In this document: positions 20,441-30,970 of the stretch, piece after piece
Numbering within the stretch: the stretch's first letter is position 1
Layout of the letters: the number at the start of each line of letters is the position of its first letter
Source of the DNA: Massospora cicadina
Lineage: Eukaryota > Entomophthoromycota > Entomophthoromycetes > Entomophthorales > Entomophthoraceae
Direction of reading: 5' to 3'
DNA length: 64,000 bases
Assembly (NCBI GenBank): GCA_022478985.1
Contig: JAKSZP010009307.1
Location: forward strand, 1-64,000
The notes under the pieces: generated by a model
The model's input: the letters and a program-made list of their open reading frames with translations, nothing else
Database searches by the model: none
What the model was told of the DNA's origin: nothing
Translations under genes and position numbers: made by a program

Positions 20441-21420
20441 TGGAAGAATTAAAAGATTTTTGCAATTGGCAATCATGTCACTTTGTTAAAATTTCACTGA
20501 ATGTCAAACCACAGACTCCCAATACTAGCTCTGTTGGATTTGTTTTAGTGTTTGACTAATTCTATGTGTCCAATATGCGATGAGCATGTAAAGTGATTAA
20601 AGACTGTTTTGAGGGACTTAAGTATAATCATCTTCTACCAACCCTGATAATTTTTAAAGAACATCGCTTTGAACTTTGGTTTTTTCTTTAATTGATTCAA
20701 AGTGCGCCTAATTTAGGGTTGCTCATAATGTTCTTTATGAGTTTTAATTTTTTAAACATTATATCAGCATAAGGAGCCAGCGCAGACACAATGGATAGCT
20801 ATGAAAGTCCAATGACATTTTGGTTAGACAACCCTGATTGATAACCAGCCTCATAGTCATAGGCCTGAAGCTTCAACGCCCCTCTTTCTAGGCGACCTTC
20901 AGGCTCATTAAGGTTAAACAAAAATCAAATTGGAGCGTTATTAGTAACCACTTGTAACTAGTTCCATACTTAACATAAATTTTTTGCAGGTAAAGATAAC
21001 AGCTAATATTTGTGTTCTGTTACTGTATAGTTTCTTAACTGCTAAATAAGGGAACAACCGCAGAAAGCTTTGATTTTCTTCTCTATATACTCATAACGCT
21101 GAGAGAGCACAGCTCCAATGGCCATAAACAAATTGTAGAACTAAAATATAAAGGGAAAAAAATGAAAATTGAGGTAGTGGTGAAGCCAGCGCTTGAGTTA
21201 GTTTTGCTTTTAACTTTGTAAAGGTGATCTTAAATTTGGGAGAACACATGAACGCCACTGTACTTTGGATAGGTGGAACAAAGGCTTACAAGATGAGAAA
21301 ATCATTGTATGAACTATGGTATTATCCTAACATACCTAAAAACACCTGTACATCGTGTTTATTTTTATGTCTGTTCATTTTATTAAAAACCTCAAAATTT
21401 CATGGCTGAAAATTTATCCC
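20441..21420 (-). pseudogene. Shell-1 RNase H / hinge remnant
   Basis: By position between RT and integrase this should be RNase H. I see only scattered short matches in stop-rich reverse frames, with none of the acidic triad placed confidently. Confidence 0.4.
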
Positions 21421-21900
21421 TTGTTTGTTAATAGTGTGGCCTATATACTCCATCTGGGTCTTAAAAACTGACTTTTTCTAGGCTTGATTTTGAGTTGGGC
21501 CTTGGCTATTCAATTAAAGACTTCCTCCAAATGGGACAGGTGTTACGTGAAAGTGCATGAAAAGACATTGATATCTTTGAGGTAGACTAAAATACAGCTC
21601 ATCTTCAGATCTCCTAAAATGGTGTCCATGACTTTCTGGAAAGTGGCCAGCGCGTTATATAACCCTTGGGGCATGCGCTTAGGCTGATAGAGCCTTTGGG
21701 AAGTGATAATGGCGCACTTCTCTTTTTCAGCCTTTGATAGGTCAATTTGCCAATAGATGTTGATAAGATCTAAAAGAGTGAAGCACTTAGCTCCTTTTAG
21801 TCAATAGAGAGTGTCACCTATTTCAGTAGAGGATAAGAGAGTATTATAATAATTTTACTTAAGAAACAATAATTTGTTACTAATTGATTGGACCGTCCTT
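21420..21900 (-). pseudogene. Shell-1 reverse transcriptase
   Basis: The reverse strand reads I-Y-W-Q-I-D-L-S-K-A-E-K-E-K-C-A-I-I, then R-M-P-Q-G-L-Y-N-A-L-A-T-F-Q and I-L-G-D-L-K, the palm motifs of gypsy RT in a single frame from ~21790 to ~21560. The catalytic box is Y-L-K-D (21584-21573): the first Asp of YLDD is Lys, so polymerase activity is lost. Confidence 0.75.
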
Positions 21901-23165
21901 ATTCTTAAATATAAGCACTGGATTGACCCAGGGACTACAAGAGGGCACTATCATTCATTGACATAGTGATTGGTTGAGATCTTTATGTACGACTTCTTTG
22001 CTGGCAAAACTGCGTCATATGGGTCAAGAGCATATGAGGTGGGCATCCCCAGTGCCAATGTTATGCATTATACCCTTAGTGTACCCTAAGTCATAATCTC
22101 TGGTAGAAAACACATGCTCATATTTTTGTAGAAGAGATAAAGCTTGGTTCTTTTGTTCTTTTAATAGGACCTCTAACTGGTCTTAAGATATGATAGCACA
22201 TATGCTTGGAGCGGCATTGGGTAGATCAAGCTCCAACATGTCTCCAATAACGTCAATTTTTGTATCTTATATTGATGCAGTAAATGAACATAGTCGATCT
22301 TCTGTCCTTTGGTTACAGTGATCTTCTAATCAGTCAAATTAGCAAGAAGCAAACAGTTATACCAATTCCCATAGACAATTAGACCAGGTGCTGCATGGGT
22401 CTTATTTGGGACTTTTCACACATGGAAAAAACTTCTTTTAGTAACCCATATAAAAGTCCCGGGTCAGTTCCATGATTACAACTCGTTGCTTCACCTAGAG
22501 TATCTCAAAATTAGAGGAAGCCCATAAAGGAATGTCTTGGCTTCTGGAATTGACAAGCGTAGGAATCTTCTAATTTGACCAGTCTGCAGATAACAAATAG
22601 TAATTATTCCAACATTTTATGTCACATAGATACATATATCTTTTGATAAGAGTCACTGGCTTGTCCTAATAGTAATTAAGGGAAAAGTCTGATTGATAAT
22701 TTTGAAAGCATTCTCCTCATAATCAATAAATTCTCCAAAAAGTTAAAGACTCATGCCATTTAGAGCTGATAGTTCTTGTTAGCCTTCCGTTTTTAGAGTT
22801 TGATGGTGCTATGCCAAAAAAGCTCAAAAGACAATACTTGAATACAACTAGAACACATAAAAAGTATATTATCTATTTTAGAGAGCCAAGTCACCTCTTA
22901 GGTACTATCAGCTATAGTATCTATCCTATGGTAAGTATGGCAAAATGGACTTATTGAAGTCAAGTACCAAAAAATAAGATAGAATATTAACGTAATTTTA
23001 TTTTAGAATAAAATAGGGGTTTTATATGTCATAATTAACAATATAAACCCAAAAGTAAAAGGATTAGAAAAATTATTAGAGGGTGAATCTGGATAGGAGG
23101 CTTTTGGTCAGGTGATACAATACAGATTGTATCATGCCTTTGTGCATATTTTTGATCGATTAAAT
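21900..23165 (-). pseudogene. Shell-1 RT N-terminus and protease-RT linker, mostly unreadable
   Basis: A linker-like segment (L-A-N-L-T-D, near 22340) resembles the G2 linker. From ~22600 to 23165 I see nothing coding. LINE-A inserts at 23179. Confidence 0.4.
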
Positions 23166-25111
23166 ATGTACGTTGAAAGGACTTTTCTTTCCGCTCAATA
23201 TCACATTCAAGCAAATTTAAAATTACAGAAGAACTAAACACTCTGAAAAATCAACACACAGAAAAACACCAATGTCTTTGGCCCTACCGCTTGCTGCTCC
23301 AAAATGGGGCAACAGCGAAACACCCCTAGCAAATTCCACCCAGTGGGGAAACGCTATAAACCAGGTTGACCAGCCCCTCAATTCCTTGGGTCAATATATT
23401 CCCCCAAGGATCTCGCCCTCCACCTTGCACATTCTCAAATGGTGCCTCATAGCCCCATTGTGCTCCCCAAATCAAGATGCAATTTTTTCCTCCAGGTTGA
23501 ATATGGCAACTTGTTCCCCTACAACAACAAACAAATAATAGAATTAGCCCAGGCGCTTATGCAGCCTGCAGGCTTTATTGACTTCTGCCCCTACAAGGGG
23601 TACTTTAACCTTAGCTTCACTTGTGAAGCCAATGCTGCAATTGCAGCCAACATTCCCCTAATGTTCCAGGAAACCACCATCCCAACCACTCGCACCCAGT
23701 TGCTTGATGACACCACTTTTGTGGTTCAGTTTGCAGGCCACCCACCCACCTCCCCTGAAACTTTATACAACCAAATAGTAGCTGGGTTGTCAGTATATGA
23801 CGCTGACCCCATTTTACAATTTGTGGTTCCCAATGGAGCCAACTGACTTGTGGGCCCTCATGCCTTTGCAACCATACGTCCAATATCAAACAAAATTGCC
23901 ATTTTGATACCCTCTCGCACCATTGTCCCATCTGCCCCTGACCACCCTTTCTGGGCCAGAGTAGATAAGGGGAGCACAATCTGCCACATTTGTTTCAACC
24001 TGGACCACTCAAAGTGGTGCTTCCCCACTATAGCCTGAGCTGTAGCCCACATGCTTGACTTCCCCCATGATGCTCCCATAGTTGACATAACTTTTTTGAA
24101 TGGACACAGTCCTCCCTCCCCCTCCACCCAAAACAGTAGATGCAACTGCCACAGATTCAACCAATAAGGAACTGACATGCCAAACCACCACTCCTACTCC
24201 TTCTGATCAGGAGCCAGCATGGACCCCAGTAAATTCAAAAAACCCACTCAGCCACACAATCCAGCCCACCCATATGCCAATCAACCTATCATATTTAACC
24301 AAAATCCCCAGCATTATTTGGATGGAGTTGATGATTTGGGAAATCCCATCCCCAACTCAGTTGAGGCCCCAGGCCTCAAAATGTACCCAAACGCAGATTA
24401 TGCAGCTCAATTTCCAACTCGCCGCTATGCTCTATGCTCTGACACTGATGAATTCCACAGTGACCACCAACTCACCAAAGAGGCTGTTGCCTACCCTGAT
24501 TGTTACCCCCTCTGAAAGGCCATAGCAAAATAAGTCACAGTCTTAGCCAAGGGGGTACCCACCCCTGTCCTTCACCCCATGCAACAAAATCTTAAAAAAT
24601 ATCTTTGATTCCACCAAGTTTCCCGCAAGGCAGTACAAAAAGTTGCAATGGTCACAAAGTTTGGACCCAAGACCTGCATTACCAGAAACATCACCACTTT
24701 TATCATGATACCCAAAGTTCGCCTTGAGGAAGAAAAAGCCCTATTCAAATATATCACAACCCTCCTCATAGCTAAATTCACACTTCCCAAGCCACTCTTC
24801 TACCTTGACCCTCATTTTGAGGATGCGCCCACACCTGTGCTCTCAGCGCTCTACTGTACGGTATCTGACACAGAGGAGAAAGATGAGCCTCCCAATCCCA
24901 ACTCACCCCCCACCATGGATGCATAGCGGTTTACTGCATCTGACTTGGTTGGTTCATTTTTAGTTCTTATTTTTATTTCCAATTTGGTATGAGTGATCCA
25001 CTCATCTATTTCTGTTTGTTTTATTCTAGCTTAGTTATTTTGCTTCTTGGAGTTTGGTATTGTCCGTCCCCTGGGCAGCTTCCTCAGTTAAATAAAAATG
25101 TGTGTTGAAAG
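23166..25111 (+). mobile_element. LINE-A: full-length ORF1-only ('half-LINE') element
   Basis: The insert 23180-25097 (1.9 kb) lies between ATGTACGTTGAAAG (23166-23179) and ATGTGTGTTGAAAG (25098-25111), a 14-bp TSD with two changes. Its first bases (GACTTTTCTTTCC) match the exact 5' ends of LINE-B (GGCTTTTCTTTCTCG) and LINE-C (AACTTTTCTCTCTCG), also at their TSDs, so the 5' end is complete. The 3' end (CCGTCCCCTGGGCAGC...AAATAAAAA) is the shared LINE tail. Only ORF1 lies between; there is no endonuclease or RT. It would depend on enzymes from a complete relative. Confidence 0.8.
23272..24926 (+). pseudogene. LINE-A ORF1 (nucleic-acid-binding, CCHC), frameshifted
   Basis: The ATG at 23272 follows a ~90-base leader. 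Successive open segments (23272-23535, 23439-23843, 23850-24035, 24100-24512, 24648-24923) in changing frames imply ~550 residues with several indels. Around 23940-24020 the translation gives D-H-P-F-W-A-R-V-D, then C-H-I-C-F-N-L-D-H-S-K-W-C, a zinc knuckle one residue short of CX2CX4HX4C. The same H-P-F-W-x-x-V-D lead-in precedes the perfect knuckle of LINE-C. LINE ORF1 proteins bind the element RNA. The C-terminal segment ends in a natural-looking stop 170 bp before the LINE tail. Confidence 0.7.
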
Positions 25112-25706
25112 TACTAATTATGATAAATCTTGGTATCACTTAGGTTGATCATTGGTCAGATTCTTGATTCTTACCCTTTTGCAGGTTTACCTTAATTTAT
25201 TCCTCTCGTGCCACCTAGTGTAATGATCACTTGACATTTTAATGATCCTTCTTTTTGATTAGACAGGATTTCATCTTGGTGTATCTTAGACTCAAATTGG
25301 TCTTATGGAATTTTCCTAGTGGTTTTAACCTTACTGAATATCAATTTTTCTTTCTGATTAATCAATGTAACTCTTAACCCCATTCTCAGGTCTAGGTGCT
25401 AATTCTGTCATGAAAGTCAAATGGTCATTATTCTTCCCATCACGTGAAATATCCTGATATACAACAGTTCTGACAGGGTAATACTATGACAAGGGCGCTA
25501 ACTTGAAAAGACCAAATCTCATGGGCAGGGCACTGTAGGCTCCTTAAAGATGGTGTTGACCATGCCTGCAATCCCATTTTGTCAACAATGGGTGCACTTC
25601 AGAAAAGATTTTTAACATTTATTCAAATTAGCTTGAATTCTCATTTAATGGTGCACCACTATCAACTATTGTGCAAACTAAGATCTTGTTAAGAGTATAA
25701 ATTTAT
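25112..25706 (-). pseudogene. Shell-1 aspartic protease and flank
   Basis: Reverse strand 25678-25631 reads V-C-T-I-V-D-S-G-A-P-L-N-E-N-S-S, an intact gypsy protease active site (D-S-G). It lies in the 610-bp piece of Shell-1 left between LINE-A and LINE-B, exactly where protease belongs between gag (right) and RT (left). The rest of the piece is stop-rich. Confidence 0.65.
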
Positions 25707-25874
25707 AAGTAAAATCATATATTTTATTTAACCGAGGTAAGCTGACCAGGGGACAGACATTACCAAATATATGTGAATCTAAGAGAATAACTAAGAAATA
25801 TAAAAATTGGGCACCCTATGGTACTCAAGTTACCCCTGTTGCCAGCGGGACTGCCAGGTATGGGGGTTGGTGCA

Positions 25875-28800
25875 CTACTCCGAGGGGGTTTCCCCTGCTA
25901 TGGAGCAGGTGTGAAGGAAAGGGTCTGTGTGGAGGAACCAGAGTGGGAACCATGATTCTATGAGCGCTTTTTGTCTTGGTCCTATATATCCATAGAGCCA
26001 GGCTTGGAAGTGCTCTAGTAAGTGGACATGAAATCTTTTAATAATCCCTAGAATGGTTGGGACCGTGCCCTTGAACGCATCTAATGCAATTGTGTGTATT
26101 GTCCACATTGCAATGGGTATTATTAGGGAGTGGGGCGTAGATGGGATTGGTGACTCGATCTGGAGCGCGAAGATACTCTTTGATATCGAGAATTCCTGTT
26201 CGTTTTGAATCTTGAACAGGCGTGCAACTTCCTGCCATATAGCTTTGGTTGGGGGGCATGTTTATAGGCAGTGATGTAGGGATCCCTCCCCTCCACATAC
26301 TGCACATGTTTTGTGGAGGGAGTTTGAGCGGTCCGCCGTCCTATAGGTCCTTCTCAAACAGCGCCAGTCGTTTGCTCTTATCCTTGGTTGTAGGAGTGGG
26401 TGGTGTGTCATTTTCCACATTTCTTTCTGTGTGGTTAAATCATAGGGAATTTCCAGCATATCTAGGTATTCTATCCTAGCTATGCTTGGGGTTGTTGCGA
26501 GCATATCCCTCTGAGGGTGGTTTTCTGGGTTTCTTAATTTGAATTGGGGGCTGGGTCATCCCCTTCTCTGTATAGTACCCATGTTCTCTATGGTCCATCC
26601 CATACGGCGGATAGTTTGGAGGATATGTTTGAAATGAGGGGAGGTTCCATGTGGACCCGTTGCAGTAGGGTGCTTGGCAAGGTATGAAAGTAGTCTGGGT
26701 GGACTATGTGGGTTGGTTAATTTGAGCGCTTGTGCAAAGTTAGTCCTTGCTGCTCTGGACCAATGTTGTTGCGGGAGGTCTGGAGCAAGGATTTCCTTTA
26801 TCCAGGTACCTAGGATGTGATTGGCATGGCTCTCAAAATCTATTAGTCCCATGCCTCCGCTTGAGCGTGGGCCAAATAGTGTTTCCATCCGTATAGGAGG
26901 GTGAGAGCCAGGCCACAGCCAGCCCTGGATAAGCGCGCGAATTGGGGTTATAAAGGTAGGTGAGAAGGCTATCGCATGGGCCTGGTACCACAATATTGGG
27001 AGGATGAGCGAGCTAGCAACTGTAACTCGTCCTGTTAGTCCTGGGGTTCTTCCCTTGAGGGAGGCGACACGTTTGGATACCCGTTGTAACAGGTTACTTT
27101 CCATTGTCTCATTAGCATATCCCCCTGATTCTAGCCAGATTACAAGGTGTCAGACAGGAGTGGTGGTGGGAGGTGTTGCAAAGGGTAATATAATTTGGTT
27201 TTTTCTTTGAGTGTTGGTGTGAGGTTCTGATGTGGCCCAATTGTTTGTGTATTTTCCTAAGAGAATGATTTCTGTCTTCCTTTTGTTGAGCGATGCATTG
27301 CTCACCTTGGAGTATTCCTCTAGAGTGTTTTCCAGCTGTTGGGCATCTTCATTGTTTGCTATACCTGCTACGCAGTTATCTGCAAAAGCCAGTATCTTGA
27401 CTGTTGGTTGTCCTTGTGCGGTTATCCTCATGAGATGTGAGTCAGTTACTCGGAGGAGCGGGTCAAAGCTGAAATTGTATAGCAGTGGGCTGAGGGGATC
27501 CCCTTGTTTGAGCCCTTTGTGTGGTTTAATCTTGTTTGTTAGGAATCCAGGGCCGCATACAGCCATGGTTGCAGATTCTGTTAGGAGCATCGCCCATTTT
27601 ATGAATCTTGGTGGGAGTTTGAAGGCATGCAGATATTCTTTTAGGTATGGCCAGCTAACACGGTCATACGCCTTCTCCTGATCCAAGAAGACCAGGGCAC
27701 CAGTTGCTTTGGATTGGCAAATATTTGCAACAGGGTGAATGTTGTTCCATATTGAACGCCCTGGTATAAACCCAAACTGGTTGGGTGATAGGACGTCAGA
27801 TGCAATTGCGCCTAATCTAGCTGCTAGAATTTTTGTTAGAATTTTTGTGTCAGTGTTGGAGAGTGCAATTGGGCGCCAGTTGGCCAGGTCCAACTTGTCA
27901 CCCTTTTTATACAAGGTTATAACGTAGGATTCATGGCCTCCTGGTACTAGGCGTGTTTCCAACAAACTCTGGTTCATTGATGCCAATAGGAGGGGGGCGA
28001 TTTGTTGAAAATATTTTTTGTAAAATTCGTAGGGTATCCCATCAGGCCCTGGACATTTCTTAAGTGGTGCACCGCGAATTGTTTCCCAAAGCTCCTCCCA
28101 TGTGATAAGGGATAGTATATTGTAATTTGGTGGTGTACTTTATATCTTGGCAGTTTGAATAAATTCTTTAATTTTTTGTGGATCTGTTGGCATATCGCGA
28201 TATAATTTGGTGTAATAGTGGTGTACTTCCGCCTTGACCTCCTCAGGGTAGGTTGCCACAGTGCCGTTGGTCTTGCAGACCTGTGTGCATGTGGGCTGGT
28301 TTCCGCGGGAGTGGAATTGGCAGAAAAAGTATGTCAAACAGGTTTCGCCTTCCTTTATGAACTTACCTTTGTTCAATACTTTGATTCTGTGTTGGTGTTC
28401 AAAGGTGAGATTGTTAAGTCAGGCTGAAATTTCTGCCCATTTGTGTCCCCAATTAGGGCTATAGCCAGATCTCGGAGTATTTATTTCCAGGTGGTCTAGT
28501 TCTGCCAAGGTATGCTTGATTGTGGCTGTGTCCGCGGTGTACTTGCGTGATGCAATATGTCAGGTTTTGTTGATTAAATCTTTTTTAAAATTTTCCCATG
28601 TTCTGATGGGATCCGAAGTGAATGGGGCTGTGAATTCTGGGTTTGTAGCCTTGTTTTCAACCCAGTCAGATATCTCAGGCAATCTTATATTTTCTGGGTG
28701 AAGCTTTCTCCAAGGCGACACCTGTGTGTGGGATTGTGTTGGCGCTAACTGCACCGTAACTAATTGGTGATCAGAAAAATTGATCTTTTTTGTTGTAAAT

Positions 28801-29430
28801 TTAGAGATTCTTGAGTGGTGGGATTGTGGGATGAGGATGTGGTCAATACGACTCATTGATATGAGCAGTCCCTCACATATGTTGGGTCTTGTCATATGGG
28901 GAAGGATTGGTGAATTGGGAGGAAGAGCATCCTGTAAGCCAAGAGATGCCTTCATTGTGCGATATTAAATGTGTCCAGGTGGGTATCCCCTGGGATTAGG
29001 CCATCGATCTGTATTGGGGTTATCCCAGCAGTTGAAATCGCCTAACATGATGATATCTGGTGGGAGGGTGAGGGTAGAAATTTTTCAAAATTTTTTTTCT
29101 CTCAGTTGCAGTGCATGGTGCGTAGATACATGCTAACGAAATTATTTCATCTTGGCATGTGATTGTTGCTACCAGGACTAAACCGTGCAAGTGTGATGAT
29201 GAATTTGTAATTTTAAATTTTTTGTTGTTTTGGACTATCACCCCACAGTGAGATGTCCATACTGATTGTGATGGTGCGACCCTGGTTGACCAGGATTCTT
29301 CTTCCCCTTGTAGGCAGTGGGTTTCTTGGATGGCCAAGATGTCTACAAGAGGTTTTTGCAGGAATGCCAGCTTTTTGGCTTGGGACGTATGAGCCCTGGC
29401 TCCCGCGATATTTAACGTCCCTATTGGCAC
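25875..29430 (-). pseudogene. LINE-B ORF2: AP endonuclease, reverse transcriptase, zinc-finger C-terminus
   Basis: The ATG at 29430 opens an APE-type endonuclease: L-N-I-A-G at the start, I-Q-E-T-H (catalytic Glu), G-D-F-N-C-W near 29045 and S-D-H-Q-L near 28770. RT follows, long open from 27986 to 27150 with Y-K-K-G-D-K, N-W-R-P-I-A-L, F-L-D-Q-E-K-A-Y-D-R-V and G-L-K-Q-G-D-P-L-S-P. The catalytic box is F-A-D-N (27386-27375) in place of F-A-D-D, a G-to-A loss of the second Asp. The C-terminal part has F-G-P-R-S-S-G-G-M-G-L and a C-A-V-C...H-H-C finger near 26290. Frameshifts occur in the endonuclease, between endonuclease and RT, and after RT. The product would nick target DNA and reverse-transcribe at the nick. 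Confidence 0.88.
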
Positions 29431-29448
29431 TGAGGTGCCCGTGGCGCC

Positions 29449-30874
29449 TCAGGAGCAATTGGGAGGACCCTCTGGTCCTATCCCACCGCAACTCATTTTG
29501 GCCATGCTCCGCGTCTGTACTCCAACTCTTTCACTGCCATTGTTGGTTCCCTTGATCTGACCCAATGATTCAGGGGAATTGCGGTTTTTTGCATCTGCAT
29601 CAACTTTTCCTGCACAGGTCTCATGTTGATTTGATGCGGGTTGTTGATTGGATTTTATATTTTTGAGGTTCAACTTTGTTGCATTGTGCACCGCATTTTC
29701 ACCCCAAATTGCGGTTGCATTGTTCATCAGTATGTGCATGACTGATGACGCTTTGTGGCTCAGTCTGGTTACTGTGAAAATTTTCGACCTGGGCATATTG
29801 TTCTGATTGGTTGGTTCGGTGAATATCTGAAATATCCTCCTGAATTTGTCCGTGGTTAATGGCAGATTCCGCGTGTGCCACCGCTTCATCCGCTGCTCTC
29901 TTGCGGGCTTTTTGTGCTGCTTTACGCTGTTTACTTGTAACTGGGTCCACAATGGAGTATAGTCCATCTTCACCCTAGCGGAATGGGTGGTGGCCATCAG
30001 TCATTTTGGCGAAGTTTTCATTATCTTCGTCCATAGCTTCTTCACAAAAATCATTTTCCATTAAGCCCTCTTTTACAGGGCATGCATGTTCCTTGTGGCC
30101 CAGTGAGCCAAAGTGGTTGCAAATGGGTGGTGCGCGTTCCGGTGTAACTCAGAATGCAGCCAACTGGACCCCATCTGCAAAGTGAATTCTGCTGCGTGGG
30201 GAATTCTGGATAAATCCTCTTCCACTTCTGGGAAGGGGTTGATTACAGCAATAGCTTTTCCCGTGCACAGGTTGGGAATTAAGCGAAATCGCTGTAATTC
30301 AAGTTGTTGGATTTCTCCATAGGCCACAAGACCTTTGCGGAGCTCCTCCTCGATTACCTTATGAGGAAGGTTGGTGGGGAGCGAGTCAAAGGAGATGAAC
30401 AAAGTTTTTGCTTTGTTCCATCTGGTGCGCGCGGTGCGCACAATTTTTTTGCCCTCAGGGAGGGCAATTTCTTACGCAGAATTTTGCTGCAGCATCAGCT
30501 TCATCGGCTGTTTCAAAACCAATATTAATCCAGCTGCAGCCTATGTTGTTGGTGGCTACGTACACCGCGTGAGGGAAAAGTGAGGGCTGTGCCTCACATG
30601 TTTTCTCCCACAGGGTTGGTGACTCATCCCCAAGGAAGAGTCTGATCCCGTGTTCCACCTTTGACAAAGGTTGGTTGAATTGAATGTACATATATTGCGC
30701 GTGCTTTACAGTATATACCATAAACCCAGATGGTGTCTGAGTTTGCAATTTCTTTGCAGATTGGGTTCCTGGTCCCCCTCCAGGGCGTTTCTTGCCCTTA
30801 GTTGCACCATAAAGCGCACCGCTTGCCACAACGCTCGCCCATGTTGTATTATTTTTGTTATTAAAGTCGCCCAT
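29449..30874 (-). pseudogene. LINE-B ORF1 with degraded zinc knuckle
   Basis: The ATG at 30874 gives an N-terminus rich in Asn, Gly and Lys. Open pieces (30874-30455, 30441-30073, 29997-29449) show two or more frameshifts in ~475 codons. The knuckle near 30155-30110 reads P-P-I-C-N-H-F-G-S-L-G-H-K-E-H-A-C, where Phe replaces the second Cys of the CX2CX4HX4C motif that is perfect in LINE-C. The C-terminus contains V-Q-T-R-S-M. ORF1 stops at 29449 and the ORF2 ATG lies 18 bases further on, close enough for termination-reinitiation. Role: RNA binding and particle formation. Confidence 0.8.
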
Positions 30875-30970
30875 CTTTCCTGTGTGTGATTATTCAAATC
30901 TGCTGTTCAAATCAAATTGTAGTAACTAAAGTGATTGTTACGAGAAAGAAAAGCCAAGTAAAATCATATA

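Larger units (their letters stand above)
25707..30970 (-). mobile_element. LINE-B: full-length APE-type LINE with perfect 15-bp TSD
   Basis: The body is 25722-30955 (5.2 kb, reverse strand), with AAGTAAAATCATATA at both 25707-25721 and 30956-30970. It has an ~80-base 5' UTR, ORF1, ORF2 and a ~150-base 3' UTR ending GTCCCCTGGTCAGC...AAATAAAA. The 15/15 TSD and long open segments make it one of the younger insertions, though both ORFs are frameshifted. Confidence 0.9.
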
